DNA of 64,000 bases, from the NCBI RefSeq assembly GCF_001425705.1, contig NZ_LMDC01000028.1:725536-789535 (forward strand), given 5' to 3'. Below are positions 33,327 to 48,064 of the stretch, piece by piece. The number at the start of each line of letters is the position of its first letter. Position 1 is the first letter of the stretch. A model generated the notes under the pieces. That model worked only from the letters and a program-made list of their open reading frames with translations, did no database searches and was not told the DNA's origin. Both the position numbers and the translations under genes were made by a program. Origin of the DNA: Pelomonas sp. Root1217. GTDB taxonomy: Bacteria > Pseudomonadota > Gammaproteobacteria > Burkholderiales > Burkholderiaceae_C.

Positions 33327-34034
33327 TCAGCGCACCATCGTCTCAACGGCTTCCGGCGAGTTGTGCCGGACGTCCTGGCCCTTGACCACGTAGATGACCA
33401 CCTCGGCCAGGTTCTTGGCGTGGTCGCCGACACGCTCGATGGCCTTGGCCACGAAGACCAGGTCGATGGACGAGGAGATGGTGCGCGGGTCTTCCATCAT
33501 GTAGGTGATGAGCTTGCGCAGCAGGCCGTCGAACTCCTTGTCGATCTCGTCGTCGTGCTTGAGCACGTCCAGCGCGCGCTCCACGTCCAGGCGGGCGAAG
33601 GCGTCCAGCGACTTGCGCAGCTGGGTGGTGGCGAGTTCGGCCTCGAAGCTGAGGTCGGACATCGGCAGGCGCATGCGGCTCGACACGCCGCTGGCCACCA
33701 GGCGCTGCACCGTGCGGGCGATGCGCGCGGCTTCGTCGCCGACGCGCTCGAGATTGGCGATGCTCTTGCTGATGGCGATCAGCAGGCGCAGGTCGCGGGC
33801 CGTCGGCTGGCGGCGCGCAATGATGGTCGAGAGATCGCGGTCGATCTCGATTTCCATCGCGTTGACGCGGCTTTCCTTGGTCAGCACTTCATCGGCCGAT
33901 GCGGCGCTGAAGTCCACCAGCGCCTGCACGGCCTGGGCCACCTGGGCCTCCACGAGACCGCCCATTTCGAGCACGCGTGTCGAGATGCCGCTGAGCTCGG
34001 CATCGAACTGGGTCGAGAGATGTTTGTCCACCAT
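33327..34034 (-). CDS. phoU: Phosphate signalling protein PhoU
   Basis: A 235-residue all-helical protein with the two three-helix PhoU repeats (about 10-110 and 120-220). Each repeat shows the metal-binding acidic pattern: IDRD and NLERVGDEAARIART in the first, DDEIDKEFD and AIERVGDHAKNLAEVVIY in the second. It links the Pst transporter to PhoR and keeps the regulon off when phosphate is plentiful. Encoded between pstB (17-base gap) and phoB. Confidence 0.96.
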   Translation of the reverse strand: MVDKHLSTQFDAELSGISTRVLEMGGLVEAQVAQAVQALVDFSAASADEVLTKESRVNAMEIEIDRDLSTIIARRQPTARDLRLLIAISKSIANLERVGDEAARIARTVQRLVASGVSSRMRLPMSDLSFEAELATTQLRKSLDAFARLDVERALDVLKHDDEIDKEFDGLLRKLITYMMEDPRTISSSIDLVFVAKAIERVGDHAKNLAEVVIYVVKGQDVRHNSPEAVETMVR

Positions 34035-34051
34035 ACCGTTCTCCTAGCGGG

Positions 34052-34837
34052 TCAGCCAAAACGGCCGGTGATGTAGTCTTCCGTGTCCTTGCGCTTGGGC
34101 TTCATGAACAGCTCAGCAGTCGGCCCGAATTCGATCAGGTCGCCCAGGTACATATAGGCGGTGTAGTCCGAGCAGCGTGCGGCCTGCTGCATGTTGTGGG
34201 TCACGATGGCCACCGTGTAGTCGGCCTTGAGCTCGTGGATGAGCTCCTCGATCTTGCCGGTGGAGATCGGGTCCAGCGCCGAGCAGGGCTCGTCGAGCAG
34301 CAGCACCTCGGGCTTGATGGCGATGCCGCGCGCAATGCACAGGCGTTGCTGCTGGCCACCGGACAGGCCCGAGCCGCTCTGGTTGAGCTTGTCCTTCACT
34401 TCACCCCAAAGCGCCGCCTTCTTCAGCGCCCACTCCACGCGCTCGTCCATCTCCACGCGCGGCAGCGTCTCGAACAGCTTCACGCCGAAGGCGATGTTGT
34501 CGTAGATGGACATCGGGAAGGGCGTGGGCTTCTGGAAGACCATGCCGATCTTGGCGCGGATCAGCGAGACGTCGTCCTTGCTGGACAGGATGTCGTCGCC
34601 GTCGAGCAGGATCTGGCCTTCGGCACGTTGCTCGGGGTAGAGCTGGAACATGCGGTTCAGCGTGCGCAGCAACGTGGACTTGCCACAGCCCGACGGCCCG
34701 ATGAAGGCGGTGACCTTCTTCTCGGGGATGTCGAGGTTGATGTTCTTCAGCGCGTGGAAGCTGCCGTAGAAGAAATTCAGGTTGCGCACCGAGAGTTTGG
34801 CGCGCTCGCCCACGGGCGTTTCGATCTTGGCGTCCAT
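34052..34837 (-). CDS. pstB: Phosphate ABC transporter ATP-binding protein
   Basis: A 261-residue ABC ATPase of the PstB family: the typical start [20 protein letters not shown], Walker [19 protein letters not shown]-loop [18 protein letters not shown], signature [14 protein letters not shown], Walker [21 protein letters not shown] and H-loop [12 protein letters not shown]. The [14 protein letters not shown] block is diagnostic for PstB. Works with PstC and PstA encoded just upstream in the same operon. Confidence 0.97.
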   Translation of the reverse strand: MDAKIETPVGERAKLSVRNLNFFYGSFHALKNINLDIPEKKVTAFIGPSGCGKSTLLRTLNRMFQLYPEQRAEGQILLDGDDILSSKDDVSLIRAKIGMVFQKPTPFPMSIYDNIAFGVKLFETLPRVEMDERVEWALKKAALWGEVKDKLNQSGSGLSGGQQQRLCIARGIAIKPEVLLLDEPCSALDPISTGKIEELIHELKADYTVAIVTHNMQQAARCSDYTAYMYLGDLIEFGPTAELFMKPKRKDTEDYITGRFG

Positions 34838-34849
34838 GTGGGTCAGTCC

Positions 34850-35713
34850 TTAGTGTTTGTTCTTGAAGAGCACGCGGGCCAGGATGTTCAGCAGCAGCAC
34901 GCCCACGGTGATCAGGAAGACGCCGGCCCAGGCCAGCTTCTGCCAGTTCTCATAGGGGCTCATCGCGAACTTGAAGATGGTGACCGGCAGGCTGGCCATC
35001 GGCGCGCTGATGTCACTGGTCCAGAACTGGTTGGACAGCGCCGTGAACAGCAGCGGCGCGGTCTCGCCGGACACGCGGGCCAGCGCCAGCAGGATGCCGG
35101 TGAGGACGCCGGCACGCGCCGACTTCAGCGTGATGGTCAGGATGACCTTCCACTTCGGCGTACCCAGGGCGTAGGCGGCTTCGCGCAAGGCGTTGGGGAC
35201 CAGGCTGAGCATGTTCTCGGTCGTGCGGATGACGACCGGGATGACGAGCAGCGCCAGGGCCAGCGCGCCTGCCATGCCGGAGAAGCTCTTCAGCTTGGCC
35301 ACGACCATCGCATAGACGAACAGGCCGACGACGATGGACGGCGCGGACAGCAGGATGTCGTTGATGAAGCGCACCGCGCTGCCCAGCCAGGTCTTCTGGC
35401 CATACTCGGCAAGATAGACGCCGGCAAGGATGCCCACGGGCGTACCGACCAGCGTGGCCAGGCCCACCATGACGAAGCTGCCGAAGATGGCGTTGGCCAG
35501 GCCACCGCCCTCGCCTTGCGGCGGCGGCGTCATCTGCGTGAAGGTGGCCCAGGTCAGGCCGCCGATGCCGAGATAGATGGTCTCGAACAGGATCCAGATC
35601 AGCCAGAACACGCCAAAGCCCATGGCGCCGAGGGACAGCGCCAGCGCGATGACGTTGGTGCGCTTGCGCTTTTGGTGCATCGCCAGGCGGCGAGCGTCGA
35701 GGGTTGAGCTCAT
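34850..35713 (-). CDS. pstA: Phosphate ABC transporter permease PstA
   Basis: A 287-residue permease with six membrane helices. The coupling loop [19 protein letters not shown] (about 175-195) and the [16 protein letters not shown] segment are typical of PstA. A periplasmic Pro/Gly-rich loop ([10 protein letters not shown]) follows the first helix pair. Its ATG overlaps the stop of pstC (ATGA), so the two permease subunits are translated together. Confidence 0.96.
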   Translation of the reverse strand: MSSTLDARRLAMHQKRKRTNVIALALSLGAMGFGVFWLIWILFETIYLGIGGLTWATFTQMTPPPQGEGGGLANAIFGSFVMVGLATLVGTPVGILAGVYLAEYGQKTWLGSAVRFINDILLSAPSIVVGLFVYAMVVAKLKSFSGMAGALALALLVIPVVIRTTENMLSLVPNALREAAYALGTPKWKVILTITLKSARAGVLTGILLALARVSGETAPLLFTALSNQFWTSDISAPMASLPVTIFKFAMSPYENWQKLAWAGVFLITVGVLLLNILARVLFKNKH

Positions 35714-36738
35714 GAACGGGCTCCTTCGCCCTTCTTCAAGCGCATCAGCAGCAGCTTGGAGATGGTCAGCACGACGAAAGTGATCAGGAAGAGAACCAGA
35801 CCGAGATACATCAGCGAGGCCTGGTGCAGGCCCTCGCCGGCCTCGGCGAACTCGTTGGCCAGCGTGGACGTGATGCTATTGGCGGCCTCGAAGACCGACA
35901 GCGAATTCAGCTGGTTCATGTTGCCGATGACGAAGGTGACGGCCATCGTCTCGCCGAGCGCGCGCCCGAGGCCGAGCATCACGCCGCCGACAACACCCGT
36001 CTTGGTGTACGGCAGCACGACGCGGGAGACGACCTCCCAGGTCGTCGCACCCAGGCCGTAGGCGCTTTCCTTCAGCATCGGCGGCGTGACTTCGAAGACG
36101 TCGCGCATCACCGAGGCGATGAAGGGAATGATCATGATCGCCAGGATGATGCCGGCCGACAGGATGCCGATGCCCACCGGCGGGCCCGACACCAGCGAAC
36201 CCAGCAAGGGCACGCCGCTGAGCATGGCCTGCAGCGGCGCCTGCACGAAGGTGGCCAGGATGGGGCCGAACACCAGCAGGCCCCACATGCCGTAGACGAT
36301 GGAGGGCACGGCAGCCAGCAGCTCGATGGCGATGCCCAGCGGGCGCTTCAACCAGCTGGGCGACAGCTCGGTCAGGAAGATGGCGATACCGAAGCTGACC
36401 GGCACGGCGATCACCAGCGCGATGAAAGAGCTCGCCAGCGTGCCGTAGATCATCACCAGGCCGCCGAACTTCTCCTGCACCGGGTCCCATTCCGCGCTGG
36501 TCAGGAAGCCCAGGCCGAAGGCTTTCAGCGCCGGCGTGGCACCGATGATGAGGGAGCCGATGATGCCCACCATAAGCGCCAGCGTCAGCCAGGCTGCGCC
36601 CTGTGCCAGGGCGGCGAAAAGGCCGTCGGCCCAGGGAGCGACGCGGCGTCGCTGGGGCTGGGGCCTCATCGGCGAAGTCTGCGGCTGAGGTTCACTTCGA
36701 TCAGCACCGGCACTGTCGGCGGGAAGGATGGCTGCCAA
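35710..36738 (-). CDS. pstC: Phosphate ABC transporter permease PstC
   Basis: A 342-residue permease with six core helices. The family segments [40 protein letters not shown] (coupling loop) and [19 protein letters not shown] are present. The start is set at TTG 36738 because GGAGG lies 4 bases upstream; an ATG 69 bases further in (MRPQPQRRR) has no ribosome binding site. If TTG is used, translation is expected to be modest. It is separated from pstS by a hairpin (36787-36805) that probably lowers its transcription relative to pstS. Confidence 0.93.
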   Translation of the reverse strand: MAAILPADSAGADRSEPQPQTSPMRPQPQRRRVAPWADGLFAALAQGAAWLTLALMVGIIGSLIIGATPALKAFGLGFLTSAEWDPVQEKFGGLVMIYGTLASSFIALVIAVPVSFGIAIFLTELSPSWLKRPLGIAIELLAAVPSIVYGMWGLLVFGPILATFVQAPLQAMLSGVPLLGSLVSGPPVGIGILSAGIILAIMIIPFIASVMRDVFEVTPPMLKESAYGLGATTWEVVSRVVLPYTKTGVVGGVMLGLGRALGETMAVTFVIGNMNQLNSLSVFEAANSITSTLANEFAEAGEGLHQASLMYLGLVLFLITFVVLTISKLLLMRLKKGEGARS

Positions 36739-36786
36739 GGAACCTCCAGAGGTCTGAGAAAGAAAAAGCGCCTTCGACGGGGCAAA

Positions 36787-36805
36787 GGCCCGGCAATGCC
36801 GGGCC
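36787..36805 (-). terminator. Attenuating hairpin between pstS and pstC
   Basis: GGCCCGGC-aat-GCCGGGCC, an 8-bp perfect stem, followed on the minus strand by TTT. It lies 18 bases after the pstS stop. Partial termination here would explain excess binding protein over transporter, which is known for many binding-protein-dependent systems. Confidence 0.65.
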
Positions 36806-36823
36806 CGGCTCAGCGCCCAAGGC

Positions 36824-37861
36824 TTACTTGAAGGAAACGACCTTGCCAGACGTGTCCTTGATCGCACCCCACTGCTTGCGCACAAGGTCCTTCACGTTGG
36901 CCGGCAGCGGCACGTAGTCGAGATCGTCGGCCATCTTGTCGCCATTGCCGTAGGCCCATTCGAAGAACTTCAGCACGGCGGCAGCCTGGGCAGGCTTGTC
37001 CTGCGACTTGAACATCAGGATGTAGGTCGGGTTGGTGATGGGCCACGCATCCTTGCCGGGCTGGTCAGTCGTGACCTGATAGAAGGTCTTGTTCCAGTCG
37101 GCGCCCGCAGCCGCGGCCTTGAAGGCCACATCGTCCGGCGATACCCAGTGGCCGTCGCGGTTCTTCAGCTGGACATAGGTCATCTTGTTCTGCTTCACAT
37201 AGGCGTACTCGACGTAGCCGATGGAGTTGGGCAGGCGCTGCACGAAGGCGGCGACGCCCTCGTTGCCCTTCCCGGCCGTGCCGGCCAGCCACTTGACCGT
37301 CGTGCCTTCGCCGACCTTGGTCTTCCAGTCTTCGCTGACCTTGGAAAGGTAGTTGGTGAAGATGAAGGTCGTGCCCGAACCGTCGGCGCGTGCCACCGGG
37401 GCAATGGCTGCGTCGGGCAGTTGGACGCCCGGGTTCAGCGCGGTCAGGGCCGCGTCGTTCCACTTGGTGATCTTGCCAAGGTAGATGTCGGCCAGCACGG
37501 TGCCGGTCAACTTGATCTGGCCCGGGGTGATGCCCTTGATGTTGACGACCGGCACGACGCCACCGATGACGGTGGGGAACTGCATCAGACCGTCCTTGGC
37601 CAGGTCTTCGTCCTTCAGCGGCATGTCGGAAGCGCCGAAGTCGACCGTCTTGGCCTTGATCTGCTTGATGCCGGCGCCGGAGCCGACGGACTGGTAGTTG
37701 ATGCGGGCGCCGCTGGCCTTGTTGTAGGCATCGGCCCACTTGGCGTAGATGGGCGCCGGGAAAGTGGCGCCGGCGCCGGTCACGTCTTGGGCCAAAGCCA
37801 CTTGAGTACCGAAAAGACCCACGACAAGCGTGAGCGACATGCTGACCTGGACAAAGTTCAT
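36824..37861 (-). CDS. pstS: Phosphate ABC transporter substrate-binding protein
   Basis: A 345-residue periplasmic phosphate-binding protein. Signal peptide with cleavage near residue 25 ([21 protein letters not shown]). Phosphate ligands are in [10 protein letters not shown], the [11 protein letters not shown] loop, DFGASDMPL and the [11 protein letters not shown] loop. Start at 37861 has GGAAGG about 9 bases upstream, and gives the usual length; an in-frame ATG 42 bases upstream lies inside the likely leader RNA. First gene of the pst-pho operon, preceded by a Pho box and a correctly spaced -10. Confidence 0.97.
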   Translation of the reverse strand: MNFVQVSMSLTLVVGLFGTQVALAQDVTGAGATFPAPIYAKWADAYNKASGARINYQSVGSGAGIKQIKAKTVDFGASDMPLKDEDLAKDGLMQFPTVIGGVVPVVNIKGITPGQIKLTGTVLADIYLGKITKWNDAALTALNPGVQLPDAAIAPVARADGSGTTFIFTNYLSKVSEDWKTKVGEGTTVKWLAGTAGKGNEGVAAFVQRLPNSIGYVEYAYVKQNKMTYVQLKNRDGHWVSPDDVAFKAAAAGADWNKTFYQVTTDQPGKDAWPITNPTYILMFKSQDKPAQAAAVLKFFEWAYGNGDKMADDLDYVPLPANVKDLVRKQWGAIKDTSGKVVSFK

Positions 37862-37901
37862 CTGAGACACCTTCCGCTGGGCGGGTTTGACGATGACCGA
37901 C

Positions 37902-37935
37902 ATCCTAGGGATCCAATGTGACTATTCGGTGACCG
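37902..37935 (-). promoter_or_regulatory. pstS promoter with Pho box
   Basis: On the minus strand CGGTCAC-CGAA-TAGTCAC (37935-37918) shows two GTCAC half-sites 11 bases apart, the layout of a PhoB box. Ten bases further on, TAGGAT (37907-37902) is a -10 hexamer, exactly the spacing of PhoB-activated promoters that lack a -35. Transcription would start near 37895, giving a leader of ~35 bases. Confidence 0.8.
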
Positions 37936-38006
37936 CCCTGTCATCCCGCAGCGCATTGGATCGCTTCACGAGACCGCTGGGAAGCCGCCTGAACCGCTTT
38001 GTGACA

Positions 38007-38040
38007 GTGTCATTTTCGATTCACGCGACCGTCATATAAG
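38007..38040 (+). promoter_or_regulatory. Second, rightward Pho-box promoter candidate
   Basis: The plus strand carries GTGTCAT-TTTC-GATTCAC (38007-38024), then CCGTCAT (38029-38035): three half-sites with an 11-base period. TATAAG (38035-38040) lies 10 bases after the two-half-site box, the same spacing as at pstS. A start near 38047 would send RNA rightward, antisense to the 3' end of glmM. No convincing gene follows. The rest of 37936-38244 holds nothing else that I can name. Confidence 0.5.
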
Positions 38041-38244
38041 GCTTCTGGAGCGCCGGACAGCCATTCCAGGTATAGCCGAAGCTTCCGAAATGACCCGCCT
38101 GCCACGTCAGCGACGGCCGCGTAGCGCCGCCGACATGAAGCGAGGCGCCGCCAAGACCCATCAAGGCGCCACTGTCGCCTTCGCCCTCCTGGCCAAGGCG
38201 GGCAGCTTCGCCGCGCACGGGCGGCCTTTCGCGATGTCGACTGG

Positions 38245-39576
38245 TCAGCCGGTCAGCGTCTGCGCCAATCGTTGGGCGCAGCGTTGCGCCAGCTCGGCGT
38301 CCGAGGCCTCGACCATCACGCGCACCAGAGGCTCGGTACCCGAGGCGCGGATCAGCACGCGGCCGCGGTCACCCAGTTCTGCGGTCACGGCGCTCTGCTC
38401 CTCGGCCAGCCGGGTGTTGCTCTTCCAGTCCTGGCCGGCTGCCAGGCGCACATTGATCAGGGTCTGCGGAAACAGATCCACGCCCTGCAGCTGTTCCGCC
38501 AGGCTGCGGCCGCTGCGGCAGACGGCCTGCAGCACCAGCAACGCGCTGACGATGCCGTCGCCCGTGGTGTGTTTGTCCAGGGCCAGAAGGTGGCCCGAGC
38601 CCTCGCCGCCCAGTTGCCAGCCGCGCGCGGCCAGTTCTTCGAGAACATAGCGGTCGCCAACCTTGGCGCGCACGAACTCGACGTCGCGCGAACGCAGCGC
38701 CAGCTCAACCGCCATATTGGTCATCAGCGTGCCGACAGCGCCCGGCACGCGCAGGCCCTGGGCCAGGCGGTCCGCCACCATCACGTAGAGCAGCTCGTCG
38801 CCGTTGTACAGGCGCCCGTCGGCGTCGACCAGCTGCAGGCGGTCGGCGTCGCCGTCAAGCGCCACGCCGTAGTCCGCACCATGAGTCATGACGGCCTCGA
38901 CCAGCGCACCCGGCGCCGTCGCGCCAAAGCCGGCATTGATGTTGAAGCCATCGGGCTTGCAACCGATCGAGATGACTTCGGCCCCCAGCTCATGAAACAC
39001 GTCGGGGGCCACGTGATAGGCCGCGCCGTGGGCCGCATCGACGACGATCTTCAGCCCCTTGAGCGTCAGGTCGGAGCCGAAGCTGTTCTTGCAGAACTCG
39101 ATGTAGCGGCCGCGTGCGTCTTCCAGGCGCTTGGCGCGGCCGAGGCTGGCCGAATCGACCCATTGCGGCGCCTCTTCCAGGGCGGCCTCTACGGCCAGCT
39201 CCCAGGCATCGGGCAGCTTCTCGCCCTTGGCCGAGAAGAACTTGATGCCGTTGTCGGCGAAGGGGTTGTGCGAGGCGCTGATGACGACGCCAAGATCCAG
39301 GCGCAATGCGCGGGTGAGGTAGGCGACGCCCGGCGTTGGCAGCGGGCCGGTCAGCAGCACATTGACGCCGGCCGAGGCAAAGCCGGCTTCCAGGGCGGAC
39401 TCGATCATGTAGCCCGAGATGCGCGTGTCCTTGCCGATCAGCACCGTGGGCCGCTTGGCCGTCTTGCGCAGCACGCGGCCGACGGCATGTCCCAGGCGCA
39501 GCATGAAGTCGGGCGTGATCGGGTCCTGGCCCACCGTGCCTCGAATGCCGTCGGTTCCAAAATACATGCGGCCCAT
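38245..39576 (-). CDS. glmM: Phosphoglucosamine mutase
   Basis: A 443-residue alpha-D-phosphohexomutase that converts glucosamine-6-phosphate to glucosamine-1-phosphate for peptidoglycan and LPS. The phospho-serine is S102 in [14 protein letters not shown], the metal loop is DGDADR, the sugar loop GEGSGH and the phosphate loop [12 protein letters not shown]. Start [14 protein letters not shown] at 39576 is preceded by AGGAAGAG. Ends 383 bases before pstS, 13 bases after folP, consistent with the conserved ftsH-folP-glmM row. Confidence 0.97.
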   Translation of the reverse strand: MGRMYFGTDGIRGTVGQDPITPDFMLRLGHAVGRVLRKTAKRPTVLIGKDTRISGYMIESALEAGFASAGVNVLLTGPLPTPGVAYLTRALRLDLGVVISASHNPFADNGIKFFSAKGEKLPDAWELAVEAALEEAPQWVDSASLGRAKRLEDARGRYIEFCKNSFGSDLTLKGLKIVVDAAHGAAYHVAPDVFHELGAEVISIGCKPDGFNINAGFGATAPGALVEAVMTHGADYGVALDGDADRLQLVDADGRLYNGDELLYVMVADRLAQGLRVPGAVGTLMTNMAVELALRSRDVEFVRAKVGDRYVLEELAARGWQLGGEGSGHLLALDKHTTGDGIVSALLVLQAVCRSGRSLAEQLQGVDLFPQTLINVRLAAGQDWKSNTRLAEEQSAVTAELGDRGRVLIRASGTEPLVRVMVEASDAELAQRCAQRLAQTLTG

Positions 39577-39589
39577 CGAGCTCTTCCTT

Positions 39590-40432
39590 TTATTCAGTGG
39601 CCGGGATTGTCGCCGCATCGACTGCGGCCCAGACCTTGAGTGCGTCCACGGTGGCAGCGACATCGTGCACGCGAAGCACATTGGCGCCAAGGCTGACGGC
39701 CCGGAGTGCGGCGGCCAGGCTGGCCGGCAGGCGCTGGTCCACCGGCCGACTGGTGATGTCGCCCAGCGTGCGCTTGCGCGACCAGCCCACCAGCAACGGA
39801 TAGCCCAGCCCGGCCAGGCGTTGCTGCCCCGCCAGCAGCTGGAGGTTGTGCTCGGCGCTCTTGGCAAAGCCGTAACCCGGATCCAGCGCGATGGCATCGG
39901 CCGGGATGCCCGAATCTCGCGCCGCCTGAGCGCGTTGGGCGAGAAAGTCGCCAACCTCGGCCACCACATCGCCGTAGACCGCCAGCTCCATCATGGACGC
40001 CGGCTCGCCGCGCATGTGCATCAGGCAGACGCCTGCACCTCTGCCCGCCACAGCCGCCAGCGCGCCAGGCAGTTGCAGGGCCTGCACGTCGTTGATGATG
40101 TCCGCGCCAGCGTCCAGCGCGCGTCGCATGACGTCTGGCTTGTAGGTGTCGATCGAAACGGGAACGCCCAACGTGACCGCGGCGGCCAGCACCTTGTCGA
40201 TACGCGCCCATTCGCTCTGCGCATCGACGCGCGGCGCACCGGGGCGGGTGGACTCGCCACCGATGTCCAGGATGTCGGCGCCCTCTGCCACCAGGCGCTC
40301 GCAGTGCGCGATGGCGGTCCGGGCGTCGTCATGCCGGCCACCGTCGGAAAAGGAATCCGGCGTCACGTTGACGATGCCCATCACGCGCGGGCGGCTCAAA
40401 TCAATGCGGAAGCGGCGGGTCTGCCAATGCAC
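39590..40432 (-). CDS. folP: Dihydropteroate synthase
   Basis: A 280-residue TIM-barrel enzyme joining p-aminobenzoate and hydroxymethyl-dihydropterin diphosphate in folate synthesis; target of sulfonamides. Family motifs: [30 protein letters not shown], the D-T-Y-K and D-I-I-N-D-V strands, [14 protein letters not shown] and the C-terminal [15 protein letters not shown]. Length is usual. Located between ftsH and glmM; the terminator at 40452-40477 separates it from ftsH. Confidence 0.96.
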   Translation of the reverse strand: MHWQTRRFRIDLSRPRVMGIVNVTPDSFSDGGRHDDARTAIAHCERLVAEGADILDIGGESTRPGAPRVDAQSEWARIDKVLAAAVTLGVPVSIDTYKPDVMRRALDAGADIINDVQALQLPGALAAVAGRGAGVCLMHMRGEPASMMELAVYGDVVAEVGDFLAQRAQAARDSGIPADAIALDPGYGFAKSAEHNLQLLAGQQRLAGLGYPLLVGWSRKRTLGDITSRPVDQRLPASLAAALRAVSLGANVLRVHDVAATVDALKVWAAVDAATIPATE

Positions 40433-40451
40433 GGGCGGCTCTGAATTGAAA

Positions 40452-40477
40452 ACGGGCCCGGTGGAAGCCGGGCCCGT
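40452..40477 (-). terminator. Intrinsic terminator after ftsH
   Basis: ACGGGCCCGG / CCGGGCCCGT, a 10-bp stem with 6-base loop, followed on the minus strand by TTTT. It lies 15 bases after the ftsH stop and 20 bases before the folP start, so folP-glmM either depend on read-through or on a promoter in or near the ftsH 3' end. Confidence 0.85.
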
Positions 40478-40491
40478 CGTTGGGGTGGGGA

Positions 40492-42390
<1,899 letters not shown>

Positions 42391-42475
42391 TGCGACTCCT
42401 TGGCCCTGATGGCCCAGCGCGGGTTTCAGGACAGTGGGGGCGATTTTAGGGGCGGCAAGGGGGCCACCCCTGTAA

Positions 42476-43150
42476 TCAGCGGTTTTTCAGTCCCATGCCT
42501 ACCAAGAATGTCTCGGAAGAGCGGATGCGGGAGGCTTTGGGCTTCACGACCTTGAAGACCTTGAAATGGGTTTTGAAGAGGTTCACGAGTTCGTCATAGC
42601 CGCTGCCGTGGAAGACCTTGGCCACCAGCGCACCGTCGGGCTTGAGGTGGCTGCTGGCGAAATCCACAGCCAGCTCGACCAGTCCGGAGATGCGGGCGGC
42701 ATCGGTGGACGCAATACCCGACATGTTGGGCGCCATGTCCGACACGACGACGTCGACGGGCCGGCCGGCCAGCGCCGCTTCGAGCGCCGCGAGCACGGCG
42801 TCCTCCTGGAAATCACCCTGGATGAACTGCACGCCCTCGATGGGCTCGAACTCCAGCACGTCCAGCGCAATGATGCTGCCGTTGAGTTGGCCTACTGCCG
42901 CCCCGCCCCGCCCCGCCTCCGTGGGGGCGAATTTGCGGCGCAGATACTGGCTCCAGGCGCCGGGCGTCGCCCCTAGGTCGACGACGACCTGGCCCGGGCG
43001 GATCAGCTTGAGCTCCTCGTCGATCTCTTTGAGCTTGTAGGCCGCGCGGGAGCGGTAACCGTCCTTCTGCGCTTGTTGCACATAGGGATCTGAGACATGG
43101 TTGTTCAACCACGCCTTGTTGAGCTTCTTGCTTTTGGTTTGAGTTTTCAC
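42476..43150 (-). CDS. rlmE: 23S rRNA 2'-O-ribose U2552 methyltransferase RlmE
   Basis: A 224-residue FtsJ/RrmJ methyltransferase. The catalytic K-D-K-E tetrad is visible: K in [11 protein letters not shown] in [12 protein letters not shown] in [11 protein letters not shown] and E in [11 protein letters not shown]-binding [15 protein letters not shown] is present. A short insertion ([16 protein letters not shown]) widens the loop after the first strand. GTG at 43150 is preferred since the family starts near K-x-K-x-x-K; an upstream ATG (43207) would add 19 residues; neither has a clear ribosome binding site. Divergent from yhbY. Confidence 0.93.
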   Translation of the reverse strand: MKTQTKSKKLNKAWLNNHVSDPYVQQAQKDGYRSRAAYKLKEIDEELKLIRPGQVVVDLGATPGAWSQYLRRKFAPTEAGRGGAAVGQLNGSIIALDVLEFEPIEGVQFIQGDFQEDAVLAALEAALAGRPVDVVVSDMAPNMSGIASTDAARISGLVELAVDFASSHLKPDGALVAKVFHGSGYDELVNLFKTHFKVFKVVKPKASRIRSSETFLVGMGLKNR

Positions 43151-43253
43151 GGTGCTATTAGACGGGACAACCGGCAAAGCCGGTTGCGGCACAGACTCAT
43201 GTCGCAAAGCGACGTGAAGGCGCCTTGCGCCGGGTCGAAGCCATAATTAGGGG

Positions 43254-43727
43254 ATGCCTCAAATCAACTTGACTCCCACTCAGCGCCGGGAAAAGCGCGC
43301 CGATGCCCACCATCTCGACCCGGTCGTGATGGTCGGTGGCGACGGCCTGACGCCTGCCGTCGTCAAGGAAACGGATGCTGCGCTGAATGCCCATGGCCTC
43401 ATCAAGGTGCGGGTTCAGGGCGATGACCGGGCAGCCCGCGAAGCCATGTTCGCGCAGCTCTGCGACGAGCTGAATGCAGCGCCCATCCAGCACATCGGCA
43501 AGCTGCTGGTGCTGTGGCGCCCGATTCCGGAGAAGGCCGCCGCCGAGCGCACCGACGCCCGGCCGGGCCCGCGCGTGGTCAAGATCGTCAAATTCTCCAA
43601 GAGCGGCAATGGCCGGCCCCAGGTCACCAAGCTCAAGGTGCTGGGCAACCAGCGCGTTGCCCAGGGCGGCGAGCTCAAGCGCGCCAAGCGCCGCATGACC
43701 AGCGTCAAGAAGAACGTCGCTGACTGA
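43254..43727 (+). CDS. yhbY: CRM-domain RNA-binding protein YhbY
   Basis: A 157-residue protein with one CRM domain (about residues 5-100): LTPTQRREKRADAHHLDPVV, VKETDAALNAHGLIKVRV and the C-terminal strand IGKLLVLWRP. YhbY associates with pre-50S ribosomal particles. Longer than E. coli YhbY (97 residues) by a basic tail (GELKRAKRRMTSVKKN), probably for extra rRNA contact. A CATAAT about 10 bases before the ATG may be its -10. Divergent from rlmE; ends 23 bases inside the convergent DUF4149 gene. Confidence 0.92.
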   Translation: MPQINLTPTQRREKRADAHHLDPVVMVGGDGLTPAVVKETDAALNAHGLIKVRVQGDDRAAREAMFAQLCDELNAAPIQHIGKLLVLWRPIPEKAAAERTDARPGPRVVKIVKFSKSGNGRPQVTKLKVLGNQRVAQGGELKRAKRRMTSVKKNVAD

Positions 43728-44148
43728 TCCAGGCCAGGGCCAGTACCGCCAGGCCCTTCACGCCGAAGAGCGCCAGCGAAGCGCCGTGTAGAGCCGCAAA
43801 GGACACGACACCGGCACCGGCCTTGGCATCGGCCATCAGCGGCTGCAGGCCGTAATAGCCGGCGATGGTGCAAAACAGCGCGACCACCGGCAGCAGCAGC
43901 CGGGCCGAGAACTGGTTGCTCGCGTTGCCCGCCTCCACCGCATTCCGCACGATACGGCGCTCGATCATCATCAGCACCAGCCCCAACGCCAGGCTGAGCT
44001 GCGCCTCGATCGCAAACACACGGGCGACGAAGGCGCCCGCCTGAGCCCGCTCCAGCACCGCGAAGGCGCTGGGCGTCGCGGCGAACGCCACACACAGCAA
44101 AAAGCCGCCCCAGAGGGCGGCCAGCAGCGCTTGCAAGCGGGCGAACAT
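43705..44148 (-). CDS. DUF4149-type membrane protein
   Basis: A 147-residue protein with four membrane helices (about 5-25, 45-62, 84-100, 118-140). The start ARLQALLAALWGGFLLCVAFAATPSAF and the lone LERAQAGAFVARVFAIEA helix are typical for DUF4149, a family of unknown function that sits next to greA in Burkholderiales. The ATG at 44148 shares one base with the greA stop (TGATG), so it is coupled to greA; GTG at 44151 is an alternative. Confidence 0.88.
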   Translation of the reverse strand: MFARLQALLAALWGGFLLCVAFAATPSAFAVLERAQAGAFVARVFAIEAQLSLALGLVLMMIERRIVRNAVEAGNASNQFSARLLLPVVALFCTIAGYYGLQPLMADAKAGAGVVSFAALHGASLALFGVKGLAVLALAWISQRRSS

Positions 44149-44624
44149 CACTCGTAGCGGACTTCGACGATCTCGTAGCGCTTGATGCCGCCGGGGGCCT
44201 GCACTTCGGCCACGTCACCGGCCTCCTTGCCGATCAGGGCACGGGCGATCGGCGAACCGACAGAAATGCGACCCAGCTTGATGTCGGCCTCGTCGTCGCC
44301 GGTGATCTGGTAGGTCACCTCGGTGCCACTGGCTTCTTCTTCCAGGTCCACCGTCGCGCCGAACACGACGCGGCCGCCGGCGTCCAGCGACGAAGGATCG
44401 ATGATCTGCGCCGCCGCGAGCTTGCCTTCGATCTCGAGGATGCGGCCTTCGATGAAGCCCTGCTTGTCCTTGGCCGCGTCGTACTCGGCGTTCTCGCTCA
44501 GGTCACCCTGGGCCCGCGCCTCGGCGATCGCCTGGACGACGGCGTGACGCTCGACGGTCTTGAGGCGGTGCAGCTCGGCCTTGAGCGCCTCGGCGCCGCG
44601 CTTGGTCAGGGGAATGGTCGTCAT
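44148..44624 (-). CDS. greA: Transcription elongation factor GreA
   Basis: A 158-residue cleavage factor that rescues backtracked RNA polymerase. N-terminal coiled coil (about 1-75) with the tip acidic pair in [18 protein letters not shown]-terminal FKBP-like domain with [20 protein letters not shown]. Length is exactly typical. Downstream of carB but separated by a hairpin; co-oriented with the DUF4149 gene. Confidence 0.97.
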   Translation of the reverse strand: MTTIPLTKRGAEALKAELHRLKTVERHAVVQAIAEARAQGDLSENAEYDAAKDKQGFIEGRILEIEGKLAAAQIIDPSSLDAGGRVVFGATVDLEEEASGTEVTYQITGDDEADIKLGRISVGSPIARALIGKEAGDVAEVQAPGGIKRYEIVEVRYE

Positions 44625-44649
44625 TTCAAAACTCGATGGGCAAAAAGAG

Positions 44650-44689
44650 TTCCGCCGCTGCGGCCCGGCTTCGGGCTGCTGCGGCGGAA
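44650..44689 (-). terminator. Branched hairpin terminator after carB
   Basis: A 9-bp outer stem TTCCGCCGC / GCGGCGGAA encloses a second GC-rich stem (GCNNCCCG-gctt-CGGG). On the minus strand the next bases are CTCTTTTTG, an interrupted T-run. Placed between carB (75 bases) and greA (25 bases), so greA probably has extra promoter activity of its own. Confidence 0.7.
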
Positions 44690-44763
44690 TCAGTAAGGCC
44701 GAAGTTTAGCTTCAACATCACATCGCCAAGGCGATATGAGTTTGCGCTGAAACGCTTCGCGTT

Positions 44764-48054
<3,291 letters not shown>

Positions 48055-48064
48055 GGCGGTCTGC

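Noticed and set aside
34196-35707. Long open frame on the plus strand opposite pstB and pstA
   Set aside because: Same GC-driven shadow effect; the minus strand has unmistakable PstB and PstA motifs.
38090-38650. Plus-strand ORF after the rightward Pho promoter
   Set aside because: More than two thirds of it lies antisense to glmM, there is no ribosome binding site and no recognisable domain; noted only as a possible product of that promoter.
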